From contig CALBGL010000122.1 of assembly GCA_937892735.1 (NCBI GenBank), positions 1 to 35,781 of the forward strand: a DNA stretch of 35,781 nucleotides, written 5' to 3'. The DNA is from an uncultured Clostridia bacterium. Lineage in GTDB: Bacteria; Bacillota; Clostridia; Lachnospirales; Bianqueaceae. Both the position numbers and the translations under genes were made by a program. The notes under the pieces were generated by a model. That model was not told the origin of the DNA, did no database searches, and saw only the letters and a list, made by a program, of their open reading frames with translations. Positions 1 through 7,240 of the stretch are shown piece by piece (positions within the stretch are counted from its first letter, which is position 1; every line of letters begins with the position of its first letter).

Positions 1-93
1 AATTATAACAAAAACCGCCTTTCTTTAGAAGAAGTTTTCTGAATTTTTCGATATCAGAGACGTCTATTTTTTTCTCTTTTTTATCATTTTCTC

Positions 94-144
94 TTGACAC
101 CCGTACGCATTCTGTATATACTGTGTATGTATTATATATACACA
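94..144 (+). promoter_or_regulatory. Sigma-A promoter with overlapping palindromic operator
   Basis: TTGACA (94-99) and TATACT (117-122) are separated by exactly 17 bp, a near-consensus housekeeping promoter for the GntR-ABC operon. Two dyads overlap the -10 and start region: TGTATATA (113-120) with TATATACA (135-142), and TGTGTAT (122-128) with ATACACA (138-144). YtrA-type GntR regulators commonly bind such dyads over their own promoter, so autorepression is inferred. Nothing recognisable lies in 1-93, which is T-rich. Confidence 0.8.
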
Positions 145-155
145 AGAGGTGCACC

Positions 156-539
156 ATGGAACTTTTTATACGCAATAACAGTTCGCAACCCATTTATGTC
201 CAGTTGACTGATCAGATCCGCTCCAAGATTCTGTCCGGAGAACTGGCAGAAAATGAGATGCTGCCCAGTATCCGCCTGTTGGCCAGAGAGCTGCGCATCA
301 GCGTCATCACGACCAAACGGGCCTATGATGACCTGGAAGCCGCGGGGCTTATCTACACGATTCCCAAGAAGGGAAGCTTTGTGGCTCCTCAGAATATGGA
401 ACTGCGTCGGGAAGCTTCGCTGAAAGATGTGGAGGATCTTTTGCAGAAGGCTCTGGACACAGCGAAACAGGGAGGAATATCTTCGCAAGAAGTCAAAGGG
501 ATACTGGAATTACTTCTGGAAGGAGACGATTCATTGTGA
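156..539 (+). CDS. GntR-family (YtrA-type) transcriptional regulator
   Basis: This is a 127-residue DNA-binding regulator. Residues 10-78 form a GntR winged helix-turn-helix, with the family's opening 'PIYVQLTDQI', the recognition region 'LPSIRLLARELRIS' and the wing 'GLIYTIPKKGSFV'. Only about 50 residues follow, too few for a ligand-binding FadR, UTRA or aminotransferase domain, which places it in the short YtrA subfamily. Members of that subfamily usually control a neighbouring ABC transporter, and here the stop overlaps the ATPase start by 4 bp (GTGA). I chose ATG 156, behind AGAGGTG; an earlier in-frame GTG at 123 sits inside the promoter. The palindrome over the promoter suggests autoregulation. 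The inducing signal is unknown; cell-wall antibiotics induce the B. subtilis relative. Confidence 0.92.
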   Translation: MELFIRNNSSQPIYVQLTDQIRSKILSGELAENEMLPSIRLLARELRISVITTKRAYDDLEAAGLIYTIPKKGSFVAPQNMELRREASLKDVEDLLQKALDTAKQGGISSQEVKGILELLLEGDDSL

Positions 540-1390
540 AGAATCTAATCGAAGTGCAAAATCTTTGCAAACGTTATGGAGATTTTACTCTGCAAAACAT
601 TCACCTTTCCGTGCCCACAGGCTGTATCGTCGGCCTGATTGGAGAAAATGGCGCCGGAAAAACGACCACTCTCAAGGCAATTTTAAATATCATCCGTCCG
701 GATCAGGGAATCATTCGACTGATGGGACTGTCCCCCGAAGACCCCGCTTCCCGATTACAGGTGGGTACTGTTTTTGAGGACAGCTATTTTCACGATCAAC
801 TTTCCCCTCGACAAATCTGTAAGATCATGAACCATATTTTTCCTTCTTGGGATCAGCCGTTGTTTGATACCTACTGTACACGATTTCACCTGCCGGACCG
901 AAAGCCCCTTGGACAATTCAGCCGCGGCATGCGTATGAAGCTCTCTCTGGCGACCGCATTGGCTAGGCATCCCAAATGTCTCATTTTAGATGAGGCAACT
1001 AGCGGACTGGATCCTGTAGTTCGTGGTCAGATGCTTGATCTGTTTCTGGAATTCATCCAAGATGAGGAGTGCAGCATTCTAATGAGCAGTCATATTACCG
1101 ATGATATGGAAAAAATCTGCGATCAGATTGCTTATATTCATAAGGGACGATTGATTTTCCAGGAAGAGAAAGATCGCCTCTTGGAAAGCATGGCCATCCT
1201 GAAGGCTCCTTCATCAGAAATCCATTCCCTTCCCTCTGAACTTGTAATTTCTATGCAGCAAAATGCCTTTGGAGCCGCCGCTCTGGTACGCAATCCAAAC
1301 AAAGTCTCTCGTTTGCTACGCGGGGCGATTCTGGAACCCGCATCTTTAGCAGAAATCATGCGCTTTTATGCAGGAGGTGATACACAATGA
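536..1390 (+). CDS. ABC transporter ATP-binding protein (YtrB-like)
   Basis: This is a 284-residue nucleotide-binding subunit that should hydrolyse ATP for the membrane protein encoded next. The Walker A GENGAGKTT is at residues 36-44, and Walker B with the catalytic glutamate is in 'CLILDEATSGLDP'. The signature is FSRGM, the variant typical of this exporter/bacitracin-type group rather than LSGGQ. An H-loop 'SSHI' follows. The last ~80 residues are a poorly conserved tail. It starts with GTG at 536, overlapping the regulator's stop by 4 bp, and its own stop overlaps the next ATG by 4 bp, so the three genes are translationally coupled. The substrate cannot be told from sequence; lantibiotic or cell-wall stress export is an inference from YtrA-type operons. 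Confidence 0.92.
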   Translation: MKNLIEVQNLCKRYGDFTLQNIHLSVPTGCIVGLIGENGAGKTTTLKAILNIIRPDQGIIRLMGLSPEDPASRLQVGTVFEDSYFHDQLSPRQICKIMNHIFPSWDQPLFDTYCTRFHLPDRKPLGQFSRGMRMKLSLATALARHPKCLILDEATSGLDPVVRGQMLDLFLEFIQDEECSILMSSHITDDMEKICDQIAYIHKGRLIFQEEKDRLLESMAILKAPSSEIHSLPSELVISMQQNAFGAAALVRNPNKVSRLLRGAILEPASLAEIMRFYAGGDTQ

Positions 1391-2022
1391 AGGGACTGTT
1401 TCTAAAAGACTTATATACACTCGTATTATCCTATCGAAAAAATCTAATTCTCGTACTTGTTCTTTATAGCGTCATTTCTTTTGTTTCGCAGATGGATTTT
1501 CTGTTTCTGATGCTGCCTCCCATCATGGTGTTCTATACTATGACCAGTATCACACTGGATGATAGCTGTCACTGGGACCGCTATGCCCGTACATTGCCGA
1601 TTTCGGCATCTCAGGCTGTACTCAGCAAGTATTTGGTCTCCTTGTTCTTTGTAGGCAGCGCTTTCCTATACTCGCTGATTCTTGGCAGTCTGAGGGTCCT
1701 CTTGAGTCATCAGGATCCTATGTCATACTGTGTAATGTTAATTTCTTTTCTGGCGGGTTCTCTCTTTCTTATGTCTATCGTTTTGCCCGCTGTTTTCCAA
1801 TGGGGACCCGATAAGGCCCGCAATGTGCTCATGACACTCTTTATTGTTGTTTTCATTGGAATTTACTTATTAACACAAGAGTCCTGGTTTGCCTCCTTTC
1901 TGAGCCAGAGTCCCTTCCACATGAGCTGGTCACTGCTCCCATTTGTGTTTTCCCTTGCCGTGCTGTGCCTTTTCCTTTCTTACCTTATCAGCACGAGAAT
2001 CTATGCTCACAAGGAATTCTAA
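1387..2022 (+). CDS. ABC-2 type membrane subunit of the GntR-linked transporter
   Basis: This 211-residue hydrophobic protein has about six predicted membrane segments: residues ~20-35, ~38-55, ~85-105, ~112-135, ~150-165 and ~182-203. The start 'MKGLFLKDLYTLVLSYRKN', followed by a membrane segment and 'SITLDDSCHWDRYARTLPIS', matches the ABC-2 permease group (ABC2_membrane_5-like) that accompanies YtrB-type ATPases. The conserved 'W.RY...LPIS' element is typical. The ATG overlaps the ATPase stop by 4 bp. The family usually acts as a dimer with two ATPase subunits. It has no substrate-specific feature that I can read. It is the last gene of the operon, and the murD promoter begins immediately after its stop. 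Confidence 0.85.
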   Translation: MKGLFLKDLYTLVLSYRKNLILVLVLYSVISFVSQMDFLFLMLPPIMVFYTMTSITLDDSCHWDRYARTLPISASQAVLSKYLVSLFFVGSAFLYSLILGSLRVLLSHQDPMSYCVMLISFLAGSLFLMSIVLPAVFQWGPDKARNVLMTLFIVVFIGIYLLTQESWFASFLSQSPFHMSWSLLPFVFSLAVLCLFLSYLISTRIYAHKEF

Positions 2023-2024
2023 CC

Positions 2025-2053
2025 TTGTTTTTTCCCTCTGCCTTTGCTATAAT
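2025..2053 (+). promoter_or_regulatory. Extended -10 promoter for murD
   Basis: TTGTTT (2025-2030), a 17-bp spacer and TATAAT (2048-2053), preceded by TGC as an extended -10, lie directly after the permease stop. This gives murD and the PAP2 gene their own constitutive sigma-A promoter. Confidence 0.8.
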
Positions 2054-2086
2054 AGCAAAAGAAATCAGAAAAGGAGCATCGATGAT

Positions 2087-3472
2087 ATGGCAACCCCTAT
2101 GGAACAGTTTACCACAATGGTTCAGAATAAGACCGTAAGCGTCATTGGCATCGGCGTTTCCAATCGTCCCCTGGTTCATATGCTGTGCAAGGCCGGAGCG
2201 ATTGTGACTGCCAGAGATAAAAACCCGGTGGAGCACCCGGAAGAACTGGAAACTCTGGGCGTTCGAATTGTGACGGGAGAAGACTATCTAAAAGGTCTTA
2301 CCGAGGAGTTGATCTTCAAGACCCCAGGCATGCGTTTTGATGTACCCGAACTAGTCAAAGCGCGCGCGCAAGGCAGCACAGTGACCTCAGAAATGGAAGT
2401 TTTCTTCGCACTCTGTCCTTCCTCCAAGACCATCGCCGTGACTGGCAGTGATGGAAAAACCACAACGACCACACTGATCGCTAAGATGCTGGAAGCCGGC
2501 GGTCATAAGGTTTTCCTGGGCGGCAACATTGGCACGCCGCTGCTGCCGGTCATCGATCAGATCACACCGGAGGACTTTGTAGTGCTGGAACTCTCCAGCT
2601 TTCAATTGCATACCATGCGGCAGAGCCCGCATGTGGCCGTGATCACAAATATCACGCCGAACCATCTGGATGTACACAAGAGCTATCAGGAGTATATCGA
2701 CGCCAAGCGAAACATCTACCTGTATCAACATTCCGAGGATACGCTGATCCTCAACCGCGGCAACGAGGTAACGGCCGCTTTCGCTCCGGAAGCCAAGGGT
2801 AATGTGCTGGATTTTTCCTATGATGGTTCTACCTCCCATGGCATACAGAGAGAAAGGGATATGTTGGTGCTCGTCAATGAGGGCGTAAAAACTCCGCTCT
2901 TTCCTATCTCGGACATTCTGCTGCCGGGACATCACAACGTGGAAAACTATATGGCGGCGATTCTGGCAGTATCCCGCTATGTTCCTGTCAGCGCAATGCA
3001 ACAGGTGGCTCGTACCTTTGGCGGTGTTGAACATCGTCTGCAACTCATTCGCACGCTGGATGGCGTCAAGTATTATAACAGTTCCATCGATTCCAGTCCG
3101 AACCGCACGATGGCTGCTCTCTCCGTCTTTCCGCAGAAGGTCATCCTGATCTGCGGTGGTAAAGACAAAGGCATTCCTTATGATGATCTCGGCGATCCGA
3201 TTCTGGATCATGTGAAGATCTTGCTCCTTACCGGAAAAACGGCGCCCAAAATCGAGGCGGCTCTTCTGGATGCCTGCAGGCGCCGGGGGATCGAAAATCC
3301 GATTCCGATCTACCACTACGAAGAGTATCCGGATCTGGTACAGGCTGCGCGTAACCTCGCGCATTCCGGCGATATCGTTCTTCTCTCCCCTGCCAGCACC
3401 AGTTTTGATCATTTCAAGAACTTCATGGAACGTGGACATCTGTTCTGCCGTCTCGTTCAGGAACTGCAGTAA
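2087..3472 (+). CDS. murD: UDP-N-acetylmuramoyl-L-alanine--D-glutamate ligase
   Basis: MurD is a cytoplasmic Mur ligase that adds D-glutamate to UDP-MurNAc-L-Ala using ATP in peptidoglycan precursor synthesis. The 461-residue length is normal. The N-terminal nucleotide-sugar domain begins 'VSVIGIGVSNRPLV'. The ATP loop TGSDGKTTT is at 119-127, and the central-domain motif 'NITPNHLDVHKSYQEY' and the C-terminal 'YYNSSIDSSPNRTMAAL' and 'ICGGKDKG' are typical of MurD. ATG 2087 is preferred because AAGGAG (2071-2076) lies 10 bp upstream; reading further upstream would run into the promoter. In most Firmicutes murD sits in the dcw cluster, whereas here it stands alone with its own promoter and is followed by a PAP2 phosphatase. 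Confidence 0.96.
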   Translation: MATPMEQFTTMVQNKTVSVIGIGVSNRPLVHMLCKAGAIVTARDKNPVEHPEELETLGVRIVTGEDYLKGLTEELIFKTPGMRFDVPELVKARAQGSTVTSEMEVFFALCPSSKTIAVTGSDGKTTTTTLIAKMLEAGGHKVFLGGNIGTPLLPVIDQITPEDFVVLELSSFQLHTMRQSPHVAVITNITPNHLDVHKSYQEYIDAKRNIYLYQHSEDTLILNRGNEVTAAFAPEAKGNVLDFSYDGSTSHGIQRERDMLVLVNEGVKTPLFPISDILLPGHHNVENYMAAILAVSRYVPVSAMQQVARTFGGVEHRLQLIRTLDGVKYYNSSIDSSPNRTMAALSVFPQKVILICGGKDKGIPYDDLGDPILDHVKILLLTGKTAPKIEAALLDACRRRGIENPIPIYHYEEYPDLVQAARNLAHSGDIVLLSPASTSFDHFKNFMERGHLFCRLVQELQ

Positions 3473-3480
3473 GGTGTCCT

Positions 3481-4056
3481 ATGGATTGGGAATTTCAATT
3501 ATTAAACTGGATTCAGGAGAACTGTCATAACGATGTTCTGACTTCTGTTTTGCGCTGGATCACAACCCTGGGTAACGGCGGTATCTTTTGGATACTGCTC
3601 TCCTTCATTCTCTGGATCCCGCGAAAGACCCGGAAATGCGGTATTTCTATGTCCCTGTCTCTGTTGCTTTGCGGCATTTTGGGAAACTTAATCTTAAAAC
3701 CCTGGATCGGACGAATCCGTCCCTATGATATCAACACTTCCATAGAACTGTTGCTACCCGCCCTATCCGACTTTTCGTTTCCTTCCGGACATACCTATGC
3801 CGCTTTTGCAGGAGCCGTCACACTCTTTCTATTCTATAAAAAGGGTGGTGCAGCCGCTCTCATCCTAGCCTGTCTCATTGCCTTCTCCCGTCTATACTTC
3901 TATGTACATTTTCCGACAGATATCCTGGCGGGTATGGTAATGGGGATTCTCTTGGCTCTTTTTTCCGTATGGTTGGTGCGGCGCTTTCTCTGGTCCCGTT
4001 TGCCGGCATCGTTCACCCGGGAACATTCAGATTCTAGATCGGGCACTCAAAAATGA
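3481..4056 (+). CDS. PAP2-family membrane phosphatase (possible undecaprenyl-diphosphate phosphatase)
   Basis: This is a 191-residue membrane protein with all three PAP2 phosphatase motifs: K73-x6-R80-P81 ('KPWIGRIRP'), PSGH at 101-104, and SR-x5-H-x3-D at 136-147 ('SRLYFYVHFPTD'). The motif histidines H104 and H143 are the expected catalytic pair. Membrane segments flank the motifs. Bacterial relatives (BcrC, PgpB) dephosphorylate undecaprenyl diphosphate or phosphatidylglycerophosphate on the outer face. It starts 8 bp after the murD stop and is co-transcribed with it, so a role in recycling the lipid carrier for peptidoglycan is plausible but not proven. The ribosome site AAGGTG overlaps the murD stop. 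The polar C-terminal tail carries no domain. Confidence 0.88.
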   Translation: MDWEFQLLNWIQENCHNDVLTSVLRWITTLGNGGIFWILLSFILWIPRKTRKCGISMSLSLLLCGILGNLILKPWIGRIRPYDINTSIELLLPALSDFSFPSGHTYAAFAGAVTLFLFYKKGGAAALILACLIAFSRLYFYVHFPTDILAGMVMGILLALFSVWLVRRFLWSRLPASFTREHSDSRSGTQK

Positions 4057-4142
4057 GGGCTGCCTATTGAATTCTATTGGAGCTGTTGCAAAATACCTAC
4101 GATGTCCCACCATTTGCACAGGCTAAAAGAGTACGACTTTCT

Positions 4143-4175
4143 AAGGAGTTCCATAAATACATGGACTCCTTTTTT
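4143..4175 (+). terminator. Rho-independent terminator after murD-PAP2
   Basis: AAGGAGTTCCA (4143-4153) pairs with TGGACTCCTT (4162-4171) with one bulged T, and a run of six T follows (4170-4175). It is correctly placed to end the murD-PAP2 transcript, 87 bp after the last stop. Confidence 0.75.
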
Positions 4176-4235
4176 CATTTCCAGAATATTCCATAAGCAC
4201 ATTACGATTTCACACCCCATAGCTTGGATACTTGA

Positions 4236-4325
4236 TGAATTTTCTCATTACTCTGACCGCGGAAATGTTACATCGCTCCAAGAGTGATGAGAAATCTGGG
4301 AGGTTTTCTCATTACTCTGATAGTG
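4236..4325. repeat. Short direct/inverted repeat cluster
   Basis: The 17-mer TTTTCTCATTACTCTGA occurs at 4240-4256 and again, identically, at 4304-4320. Between them, AGAGTGATGAGAAA (4280-4293) is an imperfect inverted copy. Immediately around the second copy, GGAGGTTT and AAACCTCC form a further inverted repeat. Multiple short terminal repeats of this kind occur at the ends of IS21-type elements, but no transposase is present, so identity is not established. Confidence 0.5.
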
Positions 4326-4535
4326 GTAAACCTCCTGTCCACGAAATGCTGTTGCCTGTCCATGGATGATGTCTCGTTATACATAGATTATATCATCGTG
4401 TCCAGTTTTTAATCTACCACTTCATTCATCACTGCTGAATGAATACGAGACGCCGACATGAACATAAGCATCATGAATTTGCTTCATCTTCTTCCAGCCA
4501 TTTTGTTGTGTATTTCTTATCGCTATGAATAAACA

Positions 4536-4570
4536 AGATCCAGTGAATAGAATTTCTATTCACTGGATCT
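4536..4570 (-). terminator. Strong hairpin downstream of the CHAP gene
   Basis: The arms AGATCCAGTGAATAG (4536-4550) and CTATTCACTGGATCT (4556-4570) form a perfect 15-bp stem with a 5-nt loop. It lies 47 bp past the stop of the minus-strand CHAP gene, and on that strand TTGTTTATT follows the stem, so it probably terminates that transcript. The T-run is imperfect, and it might also work for plus-strand read-through. Confidence 0.65.
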
Positions 4571-4616
4571 CTTTAAAAAGATACAATCGCTAAATCTAGC
4601 AGTTGTACAGCCTATT

Positions 4617-6851
4617 TTATGCTTGATACAGCGCCCTCCAAGTGGCCGCGCCTACGATACCATCGGCGACAAGCCCCTGCGCCTGCTGAAAAGCAACAAC
4701 CTGCTGGTACGTTGCGCTTCCGAAATAACCAGTCGGTGCGCAGCCGATATCATATCCTAAAGCGTTCAAACGCTCCTGCAGCTTGGTCACATACGGATTG
4801 CTCTGATACTGGTAAATCTCCGGGAAGCTCGTATAGTCCTCTGTCGGCGTCTCAGGTTCCGCTGGCGCCTCTGGCTCCGCCGGTATCTCCGGCTTCTGTT
4901 CATCACCGCTGCCTATGCCGCCTGTAGAATACAATGCCTTCCAGGTCGCGGTTCCTACAATACCATCCGCCGTAAGACCCTGATCGTTCTGGAACGCTAC
5001 CACCTGTGTACGAGTACCTGCGCCAAAGATGCCATCTACTGTACCGCAGTCATATCCCAGAAGATTCAAGCGCTCCTGCAGCTTCTTGACATATTCCTCG
5101 ACACCGCGCTTATACATATAGATCTCTGGGAATGTCGTATAATCTTCACTGGGTGCTTCCGGCTCGGTCGGATTTTCCGGTTCCGTCGGTTCTTCCGGCG
5201 TCTCCGGTGTGTCTGCCTGATTCGCATACAGAGCAGCCCAGGTCGCAGTTCCTACAATACCATCCGCTGCAAGCCCCTGCTCTTCTTGAAAAGCCAATAC
5301 CTGTACACGAGTACCGCTTCCAAAAATACCATCCGCTTCCCCACAGTTATACCCCAAAGCGTTCAGGCGTTCCTGCAGCTTTGTTACATACTCACTGACG
5401 CCTGTTTTGTACATATAAATCTCCGGGAACGTCGTGTAGTCTTCCACCGGCGTCTCCGGTGCTTCCGGCTTACTTGGCTCGCCAGTCGTTCCATTGGAAC
5501 CGGAATCCTGTGCGGCATACAGCGCTTTCCAGGTTGCGATTCCTACCACGCCGTCCACATCAATGGAAACCGACTGCTGAAACGCCTTTACGGCCCGATC
5601 CGTGTCCGATCCGAAAATACCGTCTGCCTCTCCTGCATCAAACCCGAGAGAATTCAGCATTTCCTGTAACTCCAGCACATCCTGTCCCCGACTCGACATC
5701 TTCAGAATCGGTCGATCTTCCGGTGCTACCTCATCATCGCTCGGATTCTCCTCCGGATCTTCTGGATCTGCCGGTTCCTCCGGTTCATTTGACTCTATGT
5801 ATGGGATCGAATAATCGTATACGAACCAGCCTTCGACACCATTATAGGTTGCCTTTGCCCACGTATATTCCGATCCCTCCGCCATCGCGGTCACTGTCAT
5901 CACAGTTTCATGCGGCAGCCATGCCGCAATCTCATATTTTGTCCCCGGACCCGAACGAAGATTCACACCATTCGTAGAATCGATCTTACGCAACTCCTGC
6001 GTCGGGAGATTCTCTTCGGGAGGGTCAGGTGTCAGACCAGGGTTTGAAATACATGTCGCATAGTTCAGAACACACCAGGCCTCTACGCCCGCATAGTAAA
6101 TCTTACCCCACAGATATCCTTCAGATTCTGTCATCTCCAGTACATTCACCTCAGCACCTGCGGGAACAGTGACCCAAGAACCATAGCTTGTACCTGGGCC
6201 GTAACGAGCAACCACGCTGTCGAACATCCTCCACTGTTCTCCCGCTACCGAACTCGCTCCATGATAGGGCTCGTCCACGTAAATATAGCCAAGAAAACGA
6301 TATACACCGCCGGATAGATAGTTAGAACCATCCGCCTTCATCGTGCGGACTCGAAACATATCTCCCTGCCAAGCCGACTCCGACAAGGTTACCTGATTTC
6401 CATTTACCGCCTCTACAAATGCCACATGGCCCTGATTCTGATCCCAGCGATCCCATACAGCAATGGCTCCTACTCGAGGCTCCAAGCCATATTCGTATGC
6501 TCCCCACTCGATGTTATCATACCACCATTGACCGGCATTATAATAACTTAGACTGGGTCTGGTACCATAATACTCGTAGGCGCGCCCCCAGGCGTATGCA
6601 GTACAGTTCGGCATGCCATAATTGCTGGCGTAAAAAATATTCCGATTACTGAAATAATACGGATTATCCGCCGTCGGTTGTTCATAGCGCGGCAACTTCG
6701 TTCCCCAATACTTCTCATCAGAAGACGCTCTAGTAGAAGTTTCCTGAACGGAACTCGTTTCCTTCGCCATCACGGGAACCGCAGGTACTACCATGGCGCT
6801 CACGAGAACCGTAACGAGGAAGGACGCCGCATGCTTGCGAAAACTTTCCAT
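4617..6851 (-). CDS. Secreted CHAP-amidase protein with two SH3 and four peptidoglycan-binding domains
   Basis: This 744-residue exported protein is a likely peptidoglycan hydrolase. A signal peptide (hydrophobic ~9-28) ends near 'PVMAK'. A CHAP domain spans ~60-192, with catalytic Cys83 in 'GMPNCTAYAWG' and His142 in 'QGHVAFVEAV', as in cysteine/histidine-dependent amidases or endopeptidases. Two bacterial SH3 domains follow at ~203-265 and ~287-348. Four PG_binding_1 domains lie at ~386-445, ~484-543, ~582-641 and ~684-742, separated by Pro/Glu/Thr-rich linkers that probably thread the wall. The last three carry a recurring 'DYT.FPEIY.Y' lead-in. The start follows AAAGGGAG and a consensus promoter. 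It is a single-gene unit with its own terminator. The cleaved bond cannot be assigned, and roles in cell separation or spore wall are both open. Confidence 0.88.
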   Translation of the reverse strand: MESFRKHAASFLVTVLVSAMVVPAVPVMAKETSSVQETSTRASSDEKYWGTKLPRYEQPTADNPYYFSNRNIFYASNYGMPNCTAYAWGRAYEYYGTRPSLSYYNAGQWWYDNIEWGAYEYGLEPRVGAIAVWDRWDQNQGHVAFVEAVNGNQVTLSESAWQGDMFRVRTMKADGSNYLSGGVYRFLGYIYVDEPYHGASSVAGEQWRMFDSVVARYGPGTSYGSWVTVPAGAEVNVLEMTESEGYLWGKIYYAGVEAWCVLNYATCISNPGLTPDPPEENLPTQELRKIDSTNGVNLRSGPGTKYEIAAWLPHETVMTVTAMAEGSEYTWAKATYNGVEGWFVYDYSIPYIESNEPEEPADPEDPEENPSDDEVAPEDRPILKMSSRGQDVLELQEMLNSLGFDAGEADGIFGSDTDRAVKAFQQSVSIDVDGVVGIATWKALYAAQDSGSNGTTGEPSKPEAPETPVEDYTTFPEIYMYKTGVSEYVTKLQERLNALGYNCGEADGIFGSGTRVQVLAFQEEQGLAADGIVGTATWAALYANQADTPETPEEPTEPENPTEPEAPSEDYTTFPEIYMYKRGVEEYVKKLQERLNLLGYDCGTVDGIFGAGTRTQVVAFQNDQGLTADGIVGTATWKALYSTGGIGSGDEQKPEIPAEPEAPAEPETPTEDYTSFPEIYQYQSNPYVTKLQERLNALGYDIGCAPTGYFGSATYQQVVAFQQAQGLVADGIVGAATWRALYQA
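4620..5450 (-). repeat. In-frame ~300-bp repeats encoding peptidoglycan-binding units
   Basis: Within the CHAP gene, the lead-in 'DYT.FPEIY' begins at residues 471, 570 and 671, giving units of 99 and ~101 residues made of a Pro/Glu linker plus one PG_binding_1 domain. The linkers vary in length and composition (PEAPETPV; PTEPENPTEPEAP; AEPEAPAEPETP). This suggests expansion by recombination between units, so copy number may vary between strains. Confidence 0.7.
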
Positions 6852-6888
6852 GCTTTACTCCCTTTCTTTTTATTGTAGCCTAGAAGTA

Positions 6889-6917
6889 AATATAACATTT
6901 TCCTTTCTGACTGTCAA
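6889..6917 (-). promoter_or_regulatory. Sigma-A promoter of the CHAP gene
   Basis: Read on the minus strand, TTGACA (6917-6912), 17 bp and TATATT (6894-6889) lie 38 bp before the start codon. The rest of the 6918-7064 spacer is AT-rich, with no other feature seen. Confidence 0.8.
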
Positions 6918-7064
6918 CATTTTTTTAAGATTTGAAATAACTTCGTAACTTTTTACAACTTCCCCTATCGATTTTTGATGAATCTGACAAAAACTCCTCG
7001 TTTTTTCTCTTCTACATTTGGCGAATTCTGCATCTATCTGTAAAAACTCATTCTAAAATGTTAC

Positions 7065-7087
7065 AAAAAAAAGACGCTTTCGCGTCT
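7065..7087 (-). terminator. Terminator of the tRNA-Thr unit
   Basis: On the minus strand, AGACGC, a GAAA tetraloop and GCGTCT are followed by eight T. It begins 7 bp past the 3' end of the tRNA. This is a textbook intrinsic terminator. Confidence 0.9.
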
Positions 7088-7094
7088 CTACTAA

Positions 7095-7167
7095 AGCTGC
7101 TAACCAGATTCGAACTGGTGACCTCCGCCTTACCAAGGCGACGCTCTACCTACTGAGCCATAGCAGC
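7095..7167 (-). tRNA. tRNA-Thr (anticodon GGT)
   Basis: The minus-strand 73-mer folds into a full cloverleaf: acceptor GCTGCTA/TAGCAGC, D stem GCTC/GAGC, anticodon stem TCGCC/GGCGG with loop TTGGTAA, and T arm ACCAG-TTCGAAT-CTGGT. The anticodon is GGT, reading ACC and ACU threonine codons. CCA is not encoded (the discriminator T is followed by TTAG), so the end is added after transcription. It has its own promoter and terminator and stands alone. Confidence 0.95.
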
Positions 7168-7193
7168 ACATTGGCTTGTCGCCAACAGATGGT

Positions 7194-7222
7194 ATATTAC
7201 CACAGTTCACGACAAAAGTCAA
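7194..7222 (-). promoter_or_regulatory. Promoter of tRNA-Thr
   Basis: On the minus strand, TTGACT (7222-7217), a 17-bp spacer and TAATAT (7199-7194) sit 27 bp before the tRNA 5' end and just past the glnS stop. This is a good sigma-A promoter. Confidence 0.75.
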
Positions 7223-7240
7223 TGGTTTTTTCATAAAATT

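Larger units (their letters stand above)
4057..4535. other. Gene-free spacer with IS-like remnants
   Basis: I see no credible gene in these ~480 bp. A 61-codon frame at 4102-4287 lacks a ribosome site and resembles nothing. The stretch holds a TTGCAAAATA motif (4086-4095), a terminator-like hairpin, and a cluster of short direct and inverted repeats, listed separately. The composition is AT-rich, and the mixture looks like decayed insertion-sequence ends. That interpretation is inference. Confidence 0.4.

Noticed and set aside
2387..3439. A 350-codon frame opposite murD
   Set aside because: This is an antisense shadow of an unmistakable murD; it has no start signal and no recognisable domain.
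4102..4287. 61-codon frame in the gene-free region
   Set aside because: It has no ribosome site, spans a terminator hairpin and short repeats, and resembles no family.
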